Shown: positions 33,071 through 41,473 of the stretch, piece after piece | Position numbering within the stretch: the first letter of the stretch is position 1 | How the letters are laid out: the number at the start of each line of letters is the position of its first letter | Origin: Streptomyces sp. MJM8645 | GTDB lineage: Bacteria; Actinomycetota; Actinomycetes; Streptomycetales; Streptomycetaceae | DNA: 64,000 bases | Direction: 5' to 3' | NCBI RefSeq assembly: GCF_001625365.1 | Contig: NZ_LJJF01000002.1 | Coordinates: 1,089,501-1,153,500 of the forward strand | Program-made: the position numbers and the translations under genes | The notes under the pieces: model-generated | The model's input: only the letters and a program-made list of their open reading frames with translations | What the model was told of the DNA's origin: nothing | Database searches by the model: none

Positions 33071-33602
33071 GTCCGGCTCCCGGTGGGCGCGACTCAGTGC
33101 TCCCGCCCACTGCGCCCCATCGGAGGAACGACAGCTCTGCACCACGCGCGCCCGACGGCACTTTGCGTCCTCAACCCCGGGCGGCTGCGGGAGAAGCCCG
33201 GTTCCGACGTAACGGCGAGCGTGGTCGCCTGGCCAATGCATAGCGCCTTGACGGCGTGCGGATGACGTCAAGAGATCGGCAAGGAGGCTCTGTGGCTGGG
33301 GATTTGTGCTGCCGGCTGAGCTCGGGCATCGGGTTGTTCCGGCGGGTCAGCGTCGGCGGGTGGGGCCGTTGACGACCTTGGTACCGGTCGGCGCGGCGGG
33401 CGTCGTGGGTTCGACGCGGCTCGGGGGTGCGCCCTGGTGTGGGTGGTGGGGGGAGCCCCCGGGGGTGTCGGGGGGTTGGTCGCATCGACCGGGGGCGGGG
33501 CGGCGGCGAAGACTGGTGGTCGTCTCGTGGAGGCGAGGGTCGGGCGTCGGTGGCGGGTGACTTGTCCTGACGCGCCTTCATCATGCAATCGGAGGACGGA
33601 TC
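33071..33602. other. 530-nt stretch without a supported gene
   Basis: Open frames here (33171-33584 minus, 33306-33560 plus) translate to Pro/Arg- or Gly/Arg-rich sequences typical of G-run DNA (for example several GGGGG runs at 33430-33500). Only the last 20 nt, with GGAGG before 33603, look functional. Confidence 0.5.
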
Positions 33603-34502
33603 ATGACGTCACGCAGTCGGCGGGCAGTGCTCCTGCTCGCCACCGCCGCTCTCGCACTGGGAAGCGCGGCCGCGTGCGGCACGTCCCGCGTGCCGGGTGC
33701 GGTCGGCTCGCCCGGTTCGGCGGCCGGTTCCGACGGTTCCGACGGCTCCGCCCGGACGGTCGTCAACAACGGGCACCGGCTGGTCTTCCATGTCACGCCC
33801 GGCCGTCTGCCCGCGGTCGTGCTGGATGCCGGCGGCGGGCAGGACTCGTCCTACTGGAAGGACCTGGCGCCGGCCCTGGCCAAGGACACCGGTGCGGAGA
33901 TCATCACGTACGACCGGGCCGGTCTGGGTGCCAGCGAGGAGGTGGCCGGACCGTGGCGGGTCGACGACGCCGTGTCGGATCTGGCGGCGGTGCTGACGGC
34001 GGCAGGCGCCACGAGCCACGTGGTCCTGGCTTCGCACTCGGAGGCCGGGGAGATCGCCACCTACTTCGTGCGCAGCCACCCCGGGTGGGTGGGGGGTGCG
34101 GTTCTGATCGACGCCAGCCTGCCCGACTTCTACACCGACGGCGAGATCGACCGGGTCGTGGCCGCGAACAAGGACCAGGTCGCCGCTCTCGCCTCCCAGC
34201 CCTCCACTCCCCAGACCCGCCAACTGCTCTCCGTGGCACAGGACTACGCGGCCATGCACCGTGCGTACCACCAGGCGTCCTGGCCGCAGGACCTTCCGGC
34301 GACGGTCATCGCCTCGACCAGGACACCGTTCGAGACCTCGCCGCAGGATGCCCAGCTCTGGCGCGACGCGCAGGCGGCGTTCGCTCACGCCGCCCCCGAC
34401 CGCGACCTGGTCGTGGCCGACAACAGCTCGCACGACGTCCCGCTCGACCGCCCCGACGTAGTGATCAGGTCCGTCCACGCCATGCTGGCCAGGACGGGCT
34501 GA
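33603..34502 (+). CDS. Alpha/beta-hydrolase lipoprotein
   Basis: 299 residues, ATG 33603 with GGAGG 8 nt upstream. The signal peptide ends in a lipobox-like LGSAAAC (Cys at about 25), followed by a Gly/Ser linker, so it is probably anchored outside the membrane. The hydrolase fold shows VVLDAGGGQDSSYWKDLAPAL, ITYDRAGLGASE and the nucleophile elbow S-H-S146-E-A; the two flanking glycines of GxSxG are replaced by Ser and Ala. The catalytic His is likely in DNSSHDVPLDRPDVV. Substrate unknown. Confidence 0.82.
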   Translation: MTSRSRRAVLLLATAALALGSAAACGTSRVPGAVGSPGSAAGSDGSDGSARTVVNNGHRLVFHVTPGRLPAVVLDAGGGQDSSYWKDLAPALAKDTGAEIITYDRAGLGASEEVAGPWRVDDAVSDLAAVLTAAGATSHVVLASHSEAGEIATYFVRSHPGWVGGAVLIDASLPDFYTDGEIDRVVAANKDQVAALASQPSTPQTRQLLSVAQDYAAMHRAYHQASWPQDLPATVIASTRTPFETSPQDAQLWRDAQAAFAHAAPDRDLVVADNSSHDVPLDRPDVVIRSVHAMLARTG

Positions 34503-34538
34503 GCCGGGGAGCTCGCGGTTGCGGAAGGCCCTCGCGCG

Positions 34539-35165
34539 TCAGGATGACGGCGGTTGTTGGAGGCCCTGGAGGAGCAGGTCGACCAGGCGGCGGGGGTCGT
34601 AGCGGGGGTCGCCGTCGCGGCCGGCGCAGAGGTTGCCGATGCCGCGCATCAGTTCGTAGGCCTGCGTTCCGGGCCTGATCTCGCCGGCCTCGGCCGCGGC
34701 GGCGAGCAGCTGTGCGCAGACGGGCACCAGGCGGTCGAGGAAGTAGGCGTGCAGCGCGTCGAAGCCGCTGCCGTCCGACTGCAGCGCGTTGGCGAGTCCG
34801 TGCTTGGTGACCAGGAAGTCGACGAAGAGGTCGACCCATTGGCGAAGTGCCGCGAACGGGGAGTCGGCCTCGGCGAGCAGGGCCGGGCCGGCTTCGGCGC
34901 AGGCCTCGACCTGGTGGCGGTAGACGGCGACGACGAGATCCGCGCGGGTCGGGAAGTGGCGGTAGATCGTCCCCGTTCCGACGCCCGCCCTGGCCGCGAT
35001 CTCGCGGATCGGCGCGTCGACGCCGGAGGAGACGAACACCTCGGCGGCGGCGGCCAGCAGCGTCTGCCGGTTGCGCTGCGCGTCGGCCCGCCTTCCCCTG
35101 GCCGGCGACTCCCCGGGCGGGGTCTCCCCTGGCTGGGTCTCCCTGGACTGGCCCGCAGTGGACAT
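34539..35165 (-). CDS. TetR/AcrR family transcriptional regulator
   Basis: 208 residues, ATG 35165 with AAGGAG 7 nt upstream. HTH: RQTLLAAAAEVFVSSGVDAP, IREIAARAGVGTGTIYRHFP, TRADLVVAVYRH. The C-terminal part (AALRQWVDLFVDFLVTKHGLANAL) matches the SBP-associated or AraC-like ligand-binding TetR group. It is divergent from the alpha/beta-hydrolase at 35340, with two operator palindromes and a promoter in the gap. Confidence 0.92.
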   Translation of the reverse strand: MSTAGQSRETQPGETPPGESPARGRRADAQRNRQTLLAAAAEVFVSSGVDAPIREIAARAGVGTGTIYRHFPTRADLVVAVYRHQVEACAEAGPALLAEADSPFAALRQWVDLFVDFLVTKHGLANALQSDGSGFDALHAYFLDRLVPVCAQLLAAAAEAGEIRPGTQAYELMRGIGNLCAGRDGDPRYDPRRLVDLLLQGLQQPPSS

Positions 35166-35194
35166 CGCGCTCTCCTTCCGACAGCCGTTGGCCG

Positions 35195-35241
35195 TTGACT
35201 AAGCGGAACAATGTTCCGTATAGTAAGTGGAACAAGGTTCC
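35195..35241 (+). promoter_or_regulatory. Promoter with twin TetR operators
   Basis: -35 TTGACT at 35195-35200 and -10 TATAGT at 35219-35224, spacer 18 nt. Palindrome GGAACAATGTTCC (35205-35217) lies in the spacer, and GGAACAAGGTTCC (35229-35241) lies just past the -10. Centres are 24 bp apart. Binding at either site would block RNA polymerase. It drives the hydrolase at 35340. Confidence 0.75.
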
Positions 35242-35339
35242 GGTTTCAGCATAGCCGAAACCGGACGCTCCCGACCGCCTCGCCCGACGCCGGCCGCTCA
35301 GGCCCGACCGGGAAAGGCCCCCGAAGGGACATGCGCACC

Positions 35340-36305
35340 ATGAGCGAATCGACGCACCCGGCCGACACCTTCGGCCCGCCCGCCCCCGTCCCCGTCCTCT
35401 CCGTCAGTCCGGTCGTCCTGCCGGTGCCCGGCCGGGCCGTGGACCTGGAGGTGCGGGTCTCCGCCCCACTGACCGGGACCGACCTGCCGGTCGTCCTCCT
35501 CTCCCACGGCCAGGGCCACTCGAACCACCTCTCCTCGCTGAACGGCTACGCCCCCCTCGTCAACTTCTGGGCCGCGCACGGCTTCGCCGTGATCCAGCCC
35601 ACCCACCTCAGCTCGACGACGCTGGACCTCGCCCCCGACACCCCCGGGGCGCCCATGTACTGGCGGTCCCGGGCCGAGGACATGACGCACATCCTCGACC
35701 GGCTCGACGCGATCGAGGCCGCCGTCCCCCAACTCCTCGGACGCCTGGACCACGGCAGGGTCGCCGTCGCCGGACACTCGATGGGCGGGCACACCGCGAG
35801 CCTGCTGCTCGGCGCCCGGCTCACCGACCCCGACGACGGGACAACCGTGAACCTGGCCGAGCCCCGGATCACGGCGGGCGCCCTCCTGGCCGCACCCGGC
35901 AGGGGCGGCGACGCCCTCACCCCGCAGGTGGCCGAGAACTACCCCTTCCTCTCGACCCCGGACTTCTCCCGGATGACGACGCCCACGCTCGTGGTCGCCG
36001 GGGACAAGGACGCCTCCGCCCACCTGACGGTCCGGGGCCCGGACTGGCACACCGATCCGTACACCCTCTCCCCCGGCCCCAAGTCGCTGCTCACCCTGTT
36101 CGACGCGGAGCACGGACTCGGCGGGATCTCCGGATACGACGTCGCCGAGACCACGGACGAGAACCCCGCACGGGTCGCGCTGCTCCAACGGCTCACCTGG
36201 GCCTACCTGCGCACCGCGCTCCACCCCGGCAACCCCGCCTGGCAGACGGCATGCGACGCACTGGCAGCCGAAGCCGACCCGCTCGGCCGGGTCGACTCCA
36301 AGTAG
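35340..36305 (+). CDS. Alpha/beta-hydrolase (PAF-acetylhydrolase / dienelactone-hydrolase-like)
   Basis: 321 residues from ATG 35340 (AAGGGA about 10 nt upstream); ATG 35331 is also in frame. Features are LPVVLLSHGQGHSNHLSSL, HGFAVIQPTHLSS, nucleophile S147 in VAVAGHSMGGHTASLLLG, an acid in VVAGDKDAS and the likely catalytic His in FDAEHGLGGISGYD. It has no signal peptide, so it acts in the cytoplasm. The divergent TetR with twin operators implies induction by a substrate-like ester or xenobiotic. Confidence 0.85.
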   Translation: MSESTHPADTFGPPAPVPVLSVSPVVLPVPGRAVDLEVRVSAPLTGTDLPVVLLSHGQGHSNHLSSLNGYAPLVNFWAAHGFAVIQPTHLSSTTLDLAPDTPGAPMYWRSRAEDMTHILDRLDAIEAAVPQLLGRLDHGRVAVAGHSMGGHTASLLLGARLTDPDDGTTVNLAEPRITAGALLAAPGRGGDALTPQVAENYPFLSTPDFSRMTTPTLVVAGDKDASAHLTVRGPDWHTDPYTLSPGPKSLLTLFDAEHGLGGISGYDVAETTDENPARVALLQRLTWAYLRTALHPGNPAWQTACDALAAEADPLGRVDSK

Positions 36306-36356
36306 CACCGGCCGAGCGCGTACGTCATTCGACGCCGCCTCCCCGGTGAGTACGAG

Positions 36357-36392
36357 AGCGCGGGTGGTCGACGGCCGCCGACCACCCGCGCT
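36357..36392. terminator. Hairpin terminator after the hydrolase gene
   Basis: 14-bp perfect stem (36357-36370 with 36379-36392), 8-nt loop. Confidence 0.8.
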
Positions 36393-36434
36393 ACTCCACC
36401 GGCGAAACGTGCAGCGCAGGAAGCGTCGATCGAC

Positions 36435-36452
36435 ATCCCAGAAATCTGGGAT
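36435..36452. promoter_or_regulatory. Palindrome ATCCCAGA-AA-TCTGGGAT
   Basis: 8-bp perfect arms with a 2-nt centre, 160 nt upstream of the small secreted protein gene. A candidate operator; no neighbouring regulator is obvious. Confidence 0.4.
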
Positions 36453-36610
36453 TGTCATGGACCCGACGCCGTTGTGAGGATGCGTGGGACGCGTCCCGGC
36501 CGATTGCTCGAACAGCCCAGGCCGAGCCGCCCGACAGCACCAATGGCCATGTCATGTTCCACGCATGCCACCACCCGGGCCCATCGGGGGCGGCGAGAAG
36601 GAGACAGATC

Positions 36611-37039
36611 ATGAGGAGCAGGATCAAGGCACTGATGGTGGCCGCGGCGGTCTCGGGATCGCTCGCGTTCGCGGCGGCCCCGGCGGAGGCGGGCACGGCG
36701 ACGGTCGGCATCTGCCACTCCGTCTGGGGCGGGGACTTCTACTGTGCCTCGGACGACCCCAACCACGGCGAGGCATGGCTGCACCTGCCCCAGGGCCAGG
36801 ACGAAGTGTTCGTCATCGGCACGGACGGGGCGGTCTGGACCCGCTGGAACGGGATGAACGGGACATGGCTGAGCGACTGGAAGAGCATGGGGGGACACTT
36901 CCAGGTCACCACACCGGCCATCCGCACGTGGGCCAACCCCGACAGCTACACCATCTCGGCGATCGGCACCGACGGCAGGCAGTGGGTCAACTCCCGCAAC
37001 AACCTCTCCGGCAACTGGAGCGGCTGGTCGCCCTTCTGA
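36611..37039 (+). CDS. Small secreted protein with lectin-like WxxW repeats
   Basis: 142 residues from ATG 36611, with AGGAGA 6 nt upstream. Signal peptide about 1-27, ending AEAG (core LMVAAAVSGSLAFAAA). The mature part has two related units: EVFVIGTDGAVWTRWNGMNG then TWLSDWKSMGG, and YTISAIGTDGRQWVNSRNN then LSGNWSGWSPF. These resemble blades of PLL-type (DUF346) fucose-binding beta-propellers, but only two copies are present. Two cysteines (ICHSVW, YCASD) may pair. Probably an extracellular carbohydrate binder. Confidence 0.65.
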   Translation: MRSRIKALMVAAAVSGSLAFAAAPAEAGTATVGICHSVWGGDFYCASDDPNHGEAWLHLPQGQDEVFVIGTDGAVWTRWNGMNGTWLSDWKSMGGHFQVTTPAIRTWANPDSYTISAIGTDGRQWVNSRNNLSGNWSGWSPF

Positions 37040-37109
37040 TCTTCGGACGGATACCGGTAGGCAAGCGGCGGCCGATCACCGCCCCGGACCACGTTCCAGG
37101 ACGGCAGTC

Positions 37110-37155
37110 CACCAGCGCAGCCGCCCCGCCACTGCGCGGGGCGGCTGCGCTGGTG
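37110..37155. terminator. Strong hairpin between convergent genes
   Basis: 20-bp perfect stem (37110-37129 with 37136-37155), 6-nt loop. It separates the secreted-protein gene from the leftward MbtH operon and marks the left edge of the biosynthetic cluster. Confidence 0.85.
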
Positions 37156-37174
37156 GGCGGGGTGGTGTGGTGGG

Positions 37175-37375
37175 TCAGCTGTGGGTCAGGCTTCGGGGGC
37201 GGATGTCGGGCCAGGTCTGCTCGATGTGGTCGAGGCAGGCCTGGCGGCGCGCTGCGCCGAACACCGTCTTCCAGCCTTCGGGCACGGTGGCGAAGGCGGG
37301 CCACAGCGAGTGCTGGCCCTCGCCGTTGACCAGGACCAGGTAGTCGGCGTCGGGGTCGTCGAAGGGGTTCGTCAC
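37175..37375 (-). CDS. MbtH-like protein
   Basis: 66 residues with the family signature: NPFDDPDADYLVLVNGEGQHSLWP, VPEGWKTVFG and the ending IEQTWPDIRPRSL. The three conserved tryptophans are present. MbtH proteins bind adenylation domains and are often needed for their folding or activity. It is the last gene of the leftward operon with the exporter and the dimethylargininase-like gene, 49 nt downstream of the latter, and probably serves the A domains of the NRPS genes to the right. Confidence 0.95.
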   Translation of the reverse strand: MTNPFDDPDADYLVLVNGEGQHSLWPAFATVPEGWKTVFGAARRQACLDHIEQTWPDIRPRSLTHS

Positions 37376-37424
37376 CGCGTCGTCCTCTCGTGCTCGGTGA
37401 AAACCGGTTGGCTTGTCGGTGCGG

Positions 37425-38240
37425 TCAGTGGCCGCGCAGTTCCAGGGTGCAGCACTTGACGCTGCCGCCCGCCTTGAGGAGTTCGGTGAGGTCCACGCCG
37501 ATCGGTTCGAAGCCGCGTCGGCGCAGTTCGCCGATCAGGTGGGTGGCCGACTCGGGGAGCAGGACGTGGCGGCCGTCGGAGAGCGCGTTGAGGCCGAAGA
37601 CGGCGGCGTCCTCGGCGGTCGCCTGGATGGCGTCCGGGAACAGTTCGCGCAGTACCGCCCGGCTGCCGGGGGTGAAGGCCTCCGGGTAGTACATGATCTC
37701 GTCGTCGGAGAGGACGGCGAGCGCCGTGTCCAGGTGGTAGAACTCCGGGTCGACCAGGGTCAGGCTGGTCACCGGGACGCCGAAGAACTCCTGGGCCTCG
37801 GCGTGCGACCTCGGGTCGGTGCGGAAGCCCGTGCCGGCCAGCAGCCGGCGGCCGGCCAGCAGGTAGTCGCCCTCGCCCTCGTTGATGTGCTCGGGCCACA
37901 GCAGTTCGGACCAGCCCCGCTCGCGGAACCAGGACAGGTAGGCCGGGCCCTCGGCGGTGCGCTCGGCGTGGCGGAAGCGTGCGCCCAGGACCTTTCCGTC
38001 GACCACGGTCGCGCCGTTGGCCGCGAAGACCATATCGGGCAGTCCGGGCAGCGGGTCGATCTCCTCGACGGTGTGGCCGAGTTCGCGGTAGAGGTCGCGC
38101 AGCCTGGTCCACTGAGCGAGCGCGAGCGCGCCGTCGACCGGCTTCTCCGGGTGCATCCAGGGGTTGATGGAGTAGCTGACGCCGAAGTGGCTGGGCCGGC
38201 ACATCAGGAAACGGCGCGGGCTCGCGGCGCGGGCTGTCAT
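37425..38240 (-). CDS. Dimethylargininase / amidinotransferase family enzyme
   Basis: 271 residues, pentein fold. Conserved segments are LMCRPSHFGVSYSINPWM, DMVFAANGATVV, INEGEGDYLLAG, EFYHLDTALAVL and the C-terminal AGGSVKCCTLEL, with the catalytic Cys at about 263. DDAH-type enzymes convert N-omega-methylated arginines to citrulline plus methylamines; relatives act on arginine itself. Inside an NRPS operon it may supply citrulline or process a guanidino group. Which guanidine it uses cannot be read from the sequence. Confidence 0.85.
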   Translation of the reverse strand: MTARAASPRRFLMCRPSHFGVSYSINPWMHPEKPVDGALALAQWTRLRDLYRELGHTVEEIDPLPGLPDMVFAANGATVVDGKVLGARFRHAERTAEGPAYLSWFRERGWSELLWPEHINEGEGDYLLAGRRLLAGTGFRTDPRSHAEAQEFFGVPVTSLTLVDPEFYHLDTALAVLSDDEIMYYPEAFTPGSRAVLRELFPDAIQATAEDAAVFGLNALSDGRHVLLPESATHLIGELRRRGFEPIGVDLTELLKAGGSVKCCTLELRGH

Positions 38241-38330
38241 CGGGGTGGTTCTCCTTGGTCTGCGTGCTGCACGGTCTACGTGTTGCGGGTCTGCGGGTCT
38301 TCGTGTTGCTCCGGGAGGTCCGGGGCCGGT

Positions 38331-39155
38331 TCAGTCGATGAGTCGGCGGCGCATCCCGCGGACGGCCAGGAACCAGGCGAGGACGGCGAATGCGGCCAGG
38401 ACGGCCCCGTGCAGGGCGTCGCCCGCCCCGAGCGTCCCGAAGGCGGCGTGACGCACCAGCTGCGTGCAGTGGAAGATCGGGTTGACGGCCGCCACGCCCT
38501 GGACCCAGTCGGGCAGCCCGTCCAGCGGGAAGAACACGCCCGCGGCCATCACCAGCGGTGTGAGCACGCCGGACACCACGAGCCGCAGCCAGTCGATCGC
38601 CGGCACCAGGCAGGACACCCACATGCCGAGCAGGGCGAAGGCGAAGCCGGAGACCAGTGCCACCAGCGGCACCAGCAGCAGCTCCGGCCCCGGCGGCAGG
38701 CCGATGGCGAGGCAGACGAGCAGCGGCGCGGTGCCGTAGACGGAGGACTTGACGGCGATCCAGGACGCCTCGGCGGTGACCAGTTCCCAGACGTCGACGG
38801 GCTGGCACAGGACGGCGTCGTAGATCTTCTGGTACTTGCGGCGGTTGAAGCTCTCGAACATCCCGGCGAAGGCCGAGGCGAAGAGCACCGAGGTGACCAC
38901 CATGCCGACGCCGACGAACTGCGGGTACGGGTGTCCCTGGACCGAGTCGATCAGCCGGCTGAAGCCGATGCCGAACCCGGTCATGTAGACCAGCGGCTCG
39001 ATCAGCGAGCCGAAGGTGATGGCGGGCCAGTAGCGGCGGAAGAGCAGCAGTTCGCGCAGCCACACCGCCCGCATGGTCGGCCACAGGGCGGGCGGGAGGC
39101 CTGGGGCGGGGCCGGTCTGGGCCTCGGTGCGGGGCATGGGCGTCGCCGTCGTCAT
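38331..39155 (-). CDS. ABC-2 type exporter permease (DrrB-like)
   Basis: 274 residues from ATG 39155. Six membrane segments are visible. ABC-2 family features include WLRELLLFRRYWPAITFGSL, VTSVLFASAFAGMFESFNRR and a late MAAGVFFPLDGLPDWVQGVA segment before the last helices. It lies 80 nt after the ATPase gene and precedes the dimethylargininase-like gene. Together with the ATPase it forms a DrrAB/NodJ-type exporter, probably for the cluster product and self-resistance. Confidence 0.9.
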   Translation of the reverse strand: MTTATPMPRTEAQTGPAPGLPPALWPTMRAVWLRELLLFRRYWPAITFGSLIEPLVYMTGFGIGFSRLIDSVQGHPYPQFVGVGMVVTSVLFASAFAGMFESFNRRKYQKIYDAVLCQPVDVWELVTAEASWIAVKSSVYGTAPLLVCLAIGLPPGPELLLVPLVALVSGFAFALLGMWVSCLVPAIDWLRLVVSGVLTPLVMAAGVFFPLDGLPDWVQGVAAVNPIFHCTQLVRHAAFGTLGAGDALHGAVLAAFAVLAWFLAVRGMRRRLID

Positions 39156-39235
39156 CGGGTGTCCTCTCTGTGGGGGCGGGCAGGCGGGCGGTAGGTCAAG
39201 GGACGAGGGGGGGCGAGAGAGCGGCCGGCCCGGGC

Positions 39236-40147
39236 TCAGCCGAACAGTTCTCCGGTCAGTGCGACGAACACGTCCTCCAGGGAGGTCAGGCGCAGCACGT
39301 CCGGCGGGCCGAGACGCTCGCGCAGCTGCGCGGAGATGGTCTCGGCGCGCAGGACGGAGACCGCCGGCCCGGTCCGCCGGCTGGGCAGTCCGGCCCGGGC
39401 GGCCTCGGCCTCGACGAGTTCGCGCCGGGCCGCGTCGCCCCGGTACTCGGCGGCCTGTGCGCCCGCGTGCGCGCGCAGCAGTTCGGCGGGGGTGCCCCGG
39501 GCGATCACCCGGCCGCCGGTCACCACGGCCACCTCGTCGGCGAGCCGTTCCGCCTCTTCGATGTAGTGGGTCGACATGACGACGGTGGTGCCGCTCTCGC
39601 GCATCCCGTCGATGACGTCCCACAGGTCCTGCCGGATCTGCGGGTCCAGGCCGACGGTGGGCTCGTCCATGAGGAGCAGCCGCGGGTTGTTGACGATGCC
39701 CCGGGCCAGCAGGACCCGTCGGCGCATGCCGCCGGAGAGCGCGTCGGCGCGGGTGTTCGCGCGGTCGGTCAGCCGGACGGCGGCCAGCGCCTGGTCGACC
39801 GCCTCACGGTAGCGCTCGCGCGGCAGGGCCGTGAACCGGACGAACACGTCGAGATTCTGGCGCACCGTCAGTTCGGGGTCGATGTTGTCGTGCTGCGGGA
39901 CGACGCCGACCAGGGAGCGGGCGCGGCGGGAGTCCTCCGGCATCCGGTGCCCGAACACCTCCACGGTGCCCGCGTCCGCGCGGGTCTGCCCGGTGAGCAT
40001 CCGCATGGTGGTGGACTTGCCCGCGCCGTTGGGCCCGAGCAGGCCCAGGAACATGCCGGGCGGCACTTCCAGGTCCAGGCCGCCCACCGCGGTGGTGGCA
40101 CCGAACGTCTTGACCGCGCCGCTGATTCGGACGGCAGGGGTGTCCAC
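39236..40147 (-). CDS. ABC exporter ATPase (DrrA-like)
   Basis: 303 residues from GTG 40147, preceded by AAAGGAG; the ORF upstream of this is repeat DNA. Walker A GPNGAGKST, Q-loop VVPQHDNID, signature LSGGMRRRV, Walker B LLLMDEPTVGLD and switch MSTHYIEEAE. The C-terminal extension (TISAQLRERLGPPDVLRLTSLEDVFVALTGE) is typical of daunorubicin-resistance type ATPases. First gene of the leftward cluster operon. Confidence 0.93.
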   Translation of the reverse strand: MDTPAVRISGAVKTFGATTAVGGLDLEVPPGMFLGLLGPNGAGKSTTMRMLTGQTRADAGTVEVFGHRMPEDSRRARSLVGVVPQHDNIDPELTVRQNLDVFVRFTALPRERYREAVDQALAAVRLTDRANTRADALSGGMRRRVLLARGIVNNPRLLLMDEPTVGLDPQIRQDLWDVIDGMRESGTTVVMSTHYIEEAERLADEVAVVTGGRVIARGTPAELLRAHAGAQAAEYRGDAARRELVEAEAARAGLPSRRTGPAVSVLRAETISAQLRERLGPPDVLRLTSLEDVFVALTGELFG

Positions 40148-40159
40148 GCGGGCGCTCCT

Positions 40160-40310
40160 TTCGGGGAGTCGGGGATGTCGGGGGAAGTGCTGGGGAAGCA
40201 CAGGGGAAGTGCAGGGGAAGGACGTCGGAAGGGCGGAGGAAGTCGGGCGAAGCCAGGGGAAGTTCGGCGTCGGGGAAGGTACAAGGGAAGTCGGGGAATG
40301 TCACCGCCCG
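40160..40310. repeat. Degenerate GGGGAAGTC/GC repeats upstream of the exporter operon
   Basis: About ten imperfect, irregularly spaced copies of GGGGAAGT(G/C) or variants run from 40170 to 40305, immediately upstream of the exporter ATPase start. The 40148-40606 interval has no other gene. They may form the leader or a regulator array. Confidence 0.6.
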
Positions 40311-40606
40311 GTGCGCCGAAATCCTCGCTCCCCGGGGGCCGGGCCCGCGCGATCATCTAACCGCAGAATCGACTTGTCAGGAACCTGCTTTCGGGGGTTC
40401 CCCTGTCCATGACCAGGTGTTAGGTTGCTCGAAGATCAATGCCGCCGGGACGCACTATGTCGGCCCATCCGGGGGGAAATTCGGCTCCATCACCCGTAGT
40501 TCGCGACCGTAGCGTCGGTGTGCGACGGGTGCCGATCACGTATTCCTCCTTCGGTCGTCACCCGCGGCACCACCACCCCTTCACGCACCTGACTGAGGAG
40601 ATGTGG

Positions 40607-41083
40607 ATGCAGTCCGACGGACCGCTCACCGCGAACGTCCGCCTGCGGGCCGCGGTAGCCGAGGACGCCGGTGTCGTCACCGAGGTCTTCCTGGCCTCCC
40701 GCACCGCGACCATGCCGTACCTGCCCCGTCTGCACAGTGACGAGGCCACCCTGAGCTGGATCACCCACGTCGTGCTCCCGGACACCCGGGTGTGGCTGGC
40801 CGAGGACGCCGGGACCGGGGCCGTGCTGGGCTTCGCCTCGCTCGACGGCAGCCTGCTCGACCACCTCTACCTACGCCCCGAGGCGCGCCGCCGCGGCATC
40901 GGGACGGTGCTGCTGGAGGCCGTCAGGTCGGCCAGCCCGCAGGAGCTCTCGCTGCACGTCTTCCAGAAGAACACCGAGGCGCGCGCCTTCTACGAGCGGC
41001 ACGGCTTCGTCGTGGTGGACACCAACGACGGCAGCCGCAACGAGGAGAACGAGCCGGACATGACCTACCGCTGGACCGCGTGA
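40607..41083 (+). CDS. GNAT family N-acetyltransferase
   Basis: 158 residues from ATG 40607 (GAGGAG 6 nt upstream). The acetyl-CoA fold shows VRLRAAVAEDAGVVTEVFLA, LDHLYLRPEARRRGIGTVLL with the R/Q-x-x-G-x-G/A signature (RRRGIG), SLHVFQKNTEARAFYERHGF and the final DMTYRW. It transfers acetyl from acetyl-CoA to an amine. It sits between the exporter operon and the first NRPS gene, so a tailoring or resistance role is possible but not shown. Confidence 0.9.
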   Translation: MQSDGPLTANVRLRAAVAEDAGVVTEVFLASRTATMPYLPRLHSDEATLSWITHVVLPDTRVWLAEDAGTGAVLGFASLDGSLLDHLYLRPEARRRGIGTVLLEAVRSASPQELSLHVFQKNTEARAFYERHGFVVVDTNDGSRNEENEPDMTYRWTA

Positions 41084-41099
41084 CTCCCGCCCGCACAGC

Positions 41100-41400
41100 G
41101 CGGTAGCCGGTAGTCCCCCCGCCGAGGGACGTCGGCGGGCCCCCCACGGCCCCGGAGCCCACAAGGACCCCCGGAAGCCACCACGGCCGGGGCCCGCGAC
41201 GGCCCCGGGGCCCACGACGGCCCGCGAATCACCACGGTCCGCGAATCACCGCAGCCTGCACATCACCACGGCCCGCTCATCACCACGGCGGGGCCCACCA
41301 CGGCCTGAACTCACCACGGCCGCGGCCCCCGACGGCCTACGACGGCCCGTAACTCACCACGGCCGCGACTCACCACGGCCGGGGCCCACAACGGCCAAGA
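41100..41400. repeat. Imperfect tandem repeats (ATCACCACGGCC/CTCACCACGGCC type)
   Basis: At least eight imperfect copies of a 12- to 20-nt unit containing CACCACGGCC or CACGACGGCC lie between the GNAT gene and the first NRPS gene. Unit length and spacing vary, and there is no repeat-spacer regularity. No gene lies in 41084-41473. Confidence 0.75.
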
Positions 41401-41473
41401 GCCACCGGAAACCACCGTCCGGCCCGCCCGACCCACCCGGCCGGCGGGGCGGTTCCACCTGGAGGGATGCCCC

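Noticed and set aside
41100..41400. Possible CRISPR array
   Set aside because: Units are 12-20 nt, irregular and without unique spacers of constant length; no cas genes nearby.
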